A stretch of 9,288 nucleotides of DNA from Sulfitobacter sp. (lineage in GTDB: Bacteria > Pseudomonadota > Alphaproteobacteria > Rhodobacterales > Rhodobacteraceae), in NCBI GenBank assembly GCA_026421135.1, contig JAPKCR010000048.1:1-9288 (forward strand). The letters are read 5' to 3'. Numbering within the stretch: position 1 is the first letter of the stretch; every line of letters starts with the position of its first letter. The position numbers and the translations under genes are program-made. The notes beneath the pieces are model-generated. The model was not told the origin of the DNA. It was given only the letters and a program-made list of their open reading frames with translations, and ran no database searches. Below are positions 6,633 to 9,288 of the stretch, in pieces.

Positions 6633-7253
6633 ATGAAACCAACCGCAGTCGTCTTTGACATCGGAAATGTATTGATCGAATGGCAACCCGAGAGGTTTTT
6701 TGATTCAGTCATTGGAGAAGGCCGCCGCAAAGCGATGTTTGCTGCAGTTGACCTGCACGCGATGAATGACCGCGTCGACAGTGGTGCAAACTTCACTGAC
6801 ACAATCTACGATACCGCCGATGCCAACCCCGAATGGCGCGACGAAATTAGGCTGTGGCACGACCGCTGGATTGAAATGGCAGCACCCGTCATCCCCCACT
6901 CCTTGCGGTTGATGAAGGCACTTCAAGCCAGGGGTACTCCTGTGTTTTCGCTGACGAATTTTGGCATCCAATCTTATGATCTTGCTGCGAAACATTACCC
7001 GTTCCTGCGTGAATTCGACCGCGACTTTATCTCCGGGCATATGAGCATGATCAAACCTGATCCCGCCATCTTTGCAGCCCTCCAAAGCCAAAGTGGCCTA
7101 TCGCCCGCTGACCTGATTTTCACCGATGACCGGCAAGACAACATTGCAGCCGCTGCCGCGCATGGGTGGCACACACATCTGTTTACCGGGCCGGCCGGCT
7201 GGGCCGACCGCCTTGTGTCCGAAGGCCTGTTGACCAAGGAAGAGGCCGCGTGA
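6633..7253 (+). CDS. HAD-superfamily phosphatase (YihX-like)
   Basis: A 206-residue HAD hydrolase, probably a small-molecule phosphatase, similar in motif pattern to E. coli YihX (glucose-1-phosphatase). Motif I is VVFDIGNVLIEW with the nucleophile Asp9. The usual second Asp is Gly11, as in the FDLGNV form of YihX. Motif II is FSLTNFG (Ser106 or Thr108), motif III is Lys141 in IKPDPAIF, and motif IV is FTDDRQDNIAAA (Asp165, Asp166). The helical cap lies at about residues 15-90. ATG 6633 has AAGGG at 6621-6625, seven nt upstream, and homology begins immediately. A longer in-frame ORF from 6450 overlaps the previous gene and is not supported. The stop overlaps the next gene's GTG start as GTGA (7250-7253). 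The physiological substrate is unknown. Confidence 0.9.
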   Translation: MKPTAVVFDIGNVLIEWQPERFFDSVIGEGRRKAMFAAVDLHAMNDRVDSGANFTDTIYDTADANPEWRDEIRLWHDRWIEMAAPVIPHSLRLMKALQARGTPVFSLTNFGIQSYDLAAKHYPFLREFDRDFISGHMSMIKPDPAIFAALQSQSGLSPADLIFTDDRQDNIAAAAAHGWHTHLFTGPAGWADRLVSEGLLTKEEAA

Positions 7254-8170
7254 CCCAAGTTGACATTATCCCCTTCGCCGAGGGCGAAGCCACGTTGGAT
7301 TGGATCGGCCTGACCGACGCTTTGGCGGCAGGCCATTCCCTGCCAAAGGCCCAGATTGCCGATACTTTTCTGTATCGCGGTGATGACACGCTGTTAAACA
7401 GGGCCGCTTGGATCGACGGATTGGGCCTCGCCGTGAAATCCGCGACCATTTTTCCCGGCAATCCCGCAAAAGGGGCACCGATGGTGAATGGCGGCGTCTC
7501 GCTCTATTCCGACAGCAACGGCACGCTGGACGCACTGGTTGATTTCCATCTTGTCACCAAATGGAAAACCGCTGGCGACAGCCTGCTTGCAGCGCGTCGA
7601 TTGGCGCGCCCAAACAGTCGAAAAATCTTGATCCTTGGCGCGGGCACCCAAGGAAGAGGCCTACATTCTGCCTATTCCGCCGCCTTTCCAGACGCAGAAT
7701 TCACCATTTGGAACCGCTCCGCTGAAAACGCCAAAACCATGGCCACCGAGATCCCAGGCCTAAAGATTGCAGACGAACTTGAGCGGGCAATCCGTGCGGC
7801 CGACATCATCACCTCAGCCACGATGTCGACAACCCCCTTTATAAAGGGTGAATGGCTGCAACCCGGCCAGCACATTGATTTGATCGGTGCCTATCGCCCA
7901 GACATGCGCGAAGCCGACGATGCCGCACTGAACCGCGCACGTGTTTTCGTCGACAGCTTGGACACGACAGTCGATCATATTGGAGAATTGAAAATCCCCA
8001 TTGCGCAGGGCGTATTCGACCGCGACACGATTGTCGCCGATTACTATGATATGGGGGAATTCGTCCGAACGTCGGATGATGAAATCACCCTTTTCAAAAA
8101 CGGCGGCGGCGCGCATTTAGATTTGATGACCAGCCGCTATATCCTGGACCGTTGGCGCGCCCGCTCGTGA
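7250..8170 (+). CDS. Ornithine cyclodeaminase / mu-crystallin family oxidoreductase
   Basis: A 306-residue NAD(P)-binding protein of the OCD/mu-crystallin family, which includes ornithine cyclodeaminase, alanine dehydrogenase and cyclic imine reductases. Visible blocks are GLAVKSATIFPGNPAKG with the conserved Lys63, LVTKWKTAGDSLLAARRLA (101-119), the Rossmann loop ILGAGTQGRGLHSAY (128-142), ADIITSATMSTTPF and IDLIGAYRPDMREADDA (209-225). Compared with true ornithine cyclodeaminase, the substrate Arg of the RT motif is Lys106, and the catalytic Asp after IGA is replaced by Tyr214. The RPDMREAD form is common in reductase members, so an imine reductase or related dehydrogenase is more likely than ammonia-eliminating cyclisation. 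The start is GTG 7250, which overlaps the HAD stop and has AGGAAGAGG upstream. The stop overlaps the hydrolase start at 8167-8170. Confidence 0.88.
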   Translation: MTQVDIIPFAEGEATLDWIGLTDALAAGHSLPKAQIADTFLYRGDDTLLNRAAWIDGLGLAVKSATIFPGNPAKGAPMVNGGVSLYSDSNGTLDALVDFHLVTKWKTAGDSLLAARRLARPNSRKILILGAGTQGRGLHSAYSAAFPDAEFTIWNRSAENAKTMATEIPGLKIADELERAIRAADIITSATMSTTPFIKGEWLQPGQHIDLIGAYRPDMREADDAALNRARVFVDSLDTTVDHIGELKIPIAQGVFDRDTIVADYYDMGEFVRTSDDEITLFKNGGGAHLDLMTSRYILDRWRARS

Positions 8171-9090
8171 TCTGGATTATTCTAATCTTGGTCGCAGTTA
8201 TCGTGACCCCCGTGCTGATTGAACGCAACCGTTCGTCCATGAACGACGCGACGCGCGGCGGCGCACCCGGCCAGTTTGTTGAACTTAGCCAAGGCGTTAC
8301 CCATTTTGCATGGTTTGGCCCCCACACTGGGCCTGTCGCCGTGTGTATCCACGGTCTGACGACGCCCAGCTTTGTTTGGCGTGGCGTCACCAGAGGCCTC
8401 GCGCTGATGGGATATCGTACGCTTGTTTATGACCTGTACGGCAGGGGGTATTCTGACCGCCCATCCGGCATTCAGGACCAACAGTTCTTCCTGAAGCAAC
8501 TCGAGGAATTGTTAGAAAGCGAAGGAGTAACCGGCAGTATTACACTATTTGGCTATTCCATGGGCGGCGCTATCGCGACCTGCTTTGCTGCGGTGGCACC
8601 TGAGCGGGTTGACCGCTTGGTATTGCTTGCCCCCGCAGGTATGGGGCTGACCTCGAACAAGCTGTTTGATTTTATCGCCAAGGCACCCTTGGTCGGCGAT
8701 TGGCTTATGCTTGCTTTGTTTCCCTCATTTTTCCGCAAGGGCATCAAAGCCGAAAGCAAACAGGCATCAAGCGTGCCCCAAGTGTACGAACAGCAAGCTG
8801 AGCAACTGGACTTTAAACGTTATGTCCCGGCTGTACTGGCAAGCCGCCGTGGTATCCTGACAGACGTGCTGCGCGACGAGCATCGTGGCATCCAAGCCGC
8901 ACAGATCCCTGTGCTTGCAATCTGGGGCCAAGAGGACAGCGTCATTCCCCCGTCGGCGATTGGCACCTTGGCCGAATGGAACCGCACCGCCGAACACGAA
9001 GTGATCCCTGACGCCGGTCATGGCTTGCCATATACCCACGCAAATCAAGTTATAGAGCTGATCCGAAATCACTTGCTTGCGACGACTTAA
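8167..9090 (+). CDS. Membrane-anchored alpha/beta hydrolase
   Basis: A 307-residue alpha/beta hydrolase with an N-terminal hydrophobic segment (residues 2-18, IWIILILVAVIVTPVLI) followed by ERNR. This suggests a signal anchor that places the catalytic domain at the membrane, probably on the periplasmic face. The oxyanion-hole motif is CIHGLTTPSFVW (60-71), the YDLYGRGYSDRP strand-turn is at 88-99, and the nucleophile elbow GYSMGG has Ser131. Asp257 in WGQEDSVIPP and His285 in DAGHGLPYTH complete the triad, and a helical lid covers about 160-220. Substrate is not predictable. GTG 8167 gives a GTGA overlap with the previous gene. TTG 8152 is an alternative start adding five residues. Neither has a clear ribosome-binding site, so reinitiation is likely. 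The stop shares TTAA with the convergent MFS gene. Confidence 0.88.
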   Translation: MIWIILILVAVIVTPVLIERNRSSMNDATRGGAPGQFVELSQGVTHFAWFGPHTGPVAVCIHGLTTPSFVWRGVTRGLALMGYRTLVYDLYGRGYSDRPSGIQDQQFFLKQLEELLESEGVTGSITLFGYSMGGAIATCFAAVAPERVDRLVLLAPAGMGLTSNKLFDFIAKAPLVGDWLMLALFPSFFRKGIKAESKQASSVPQVYEQQAEQLDFKRYVPAVLASRRGILTDVLRDEHRGIQAAQIPVLAIWGQEDSVIPPSAIGTLAEWNRTAEHEVIPDAGHGLPYTHANQVIELIRNHLLATT

Positions 9091-9288
9091 GCGGTCACCA
9101 ACCCCTCGAGCCGCTTTTCGCGGATCGGCAGATGGACAAGCGCACTGAACGCACCGACAGCGACGCCGATCCACCAAACAGCGGTGTATCCGCCATAGAC
9201 GTCATACAACCGCCCCCCCAGCCAGACGCCCATAAAGCTGCCCAATTGGTGGCTGAAAAACACGATGCCATACAGTGTTCCCATATAG
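9087..9288 (-). CDS. MFS transporter, C-terminal fragment (cut by window edge)
   Basis: The last roughly 66 codons of a gene entering from the right edge, ending in TAA at 9089-9087. The translated tail reads YMGTLYGIVFFSHQLGSFMGVWLGGRLYDVYGGYTAVWWIGVAVGAFSALVHLPIREKRL, typical of the last two transmembrane helices of a Major Facilitator Superfamily permease. The GGRLYDVYGGY loop between helices 11 and 12 is recognisable. The ATG at 9284 is an internal methionine, not the start. The gene is convergent with the hydrolase gene and the two coding regions share TTAA (9087-9090), which serves as a stop on both strands. Substrate cannot be inferred from this fragment. Confidence 0.85.
   Translation of the reverse strand, partial: YMGTLYGIVFFSHQLGSFMGVWLGGRLYDVYGGYTAVWWIGVAVGAFSALVHLPIREKRLEGLVTA

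Noticed and set aside
9089..9116. AAGCGG / CCGCTT inverted repeat with 16-nt loop followed by a short T-run after the hydrolase gene
   Set aside because: Six-bp stem, long loop, only four Ts, and it lies inside the MFS coding sequence; too weak to call a terminator.

Overview
This looks like chromosomal DNA from an alphaproteobacterium, most likely a marine Rhodobacteraceae (Roseobacter-group) species. The evidence is a DUF2794 gene (a family largely confined to alphaproteobacteria), an MbfA-type ferritin-VIT1 iron exporter preceded by an Irr/ICE-like palindrome, moderate-to-high GC, and tightly overlapping gene pairs. Every assignment was made by eye from the translated sequence; no database search was run.

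Layout. Left block: an SH3/NlpC-P60 peptidase gene (14-805, +) converges on a DUF2794 gene (834-1184, -). A 117-bp divergent spacer with a perfect 15-bp palindrome (1200-1214) follows. Next come a phenylacetate pair, paaI thioesterase and paaK phenylacetate-CoA ligase, coupled by an ATGA overlap (1302-3046, +). Middle block: a promoter whose -10 lies inside an ICE-like palindrome (3174-3190) precedes the ferritin-like/VIT1 membrane protein MbfA (3208-4182, +). An AEC-family permease (4231-5160, +) follows 48 bp later and may share that transcript.

Right block: a five-gene same-strand run from 5263 to 9090. It contains S-formylglutathione hydrolase (fghA), a YaiI/UPF0178 protein, a HAD phosphatase, an ornithine-cyclodeaminase/mu-crystallin-family oxidoreductase and a membrane-anchored alpha/beta hydrolase. 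The last two junctions are identical GTGA start/stop overlaps. A perfect 9-bp-stem hairpin sits between the YaiI and HAD genes. The run ends against the 3' end of a convergent MFS transporter gene that leaves the window on the right.

How the parts work together: PaaI and PaaK act at the entry and proofreading steps of phenylacetyl-CoA metabolism. MbfA relieves iron excess and its promoter appears to be an Irr target. FghA completes glutathione-dependent formaldehyde oxidation. The genes after fghA have no obvious shared pathway. I found no mobile element, CRISPR array, tRNA, rRNA or convincing new multi-gene system. The points most worth checking are the Irr box on mbfA, the altered active site of the cyclodeaminase-like protein, the intra-operon hairpin, the palindrome upstream of paaI, and a possible gene remnant antisense to the spacer before fghA.
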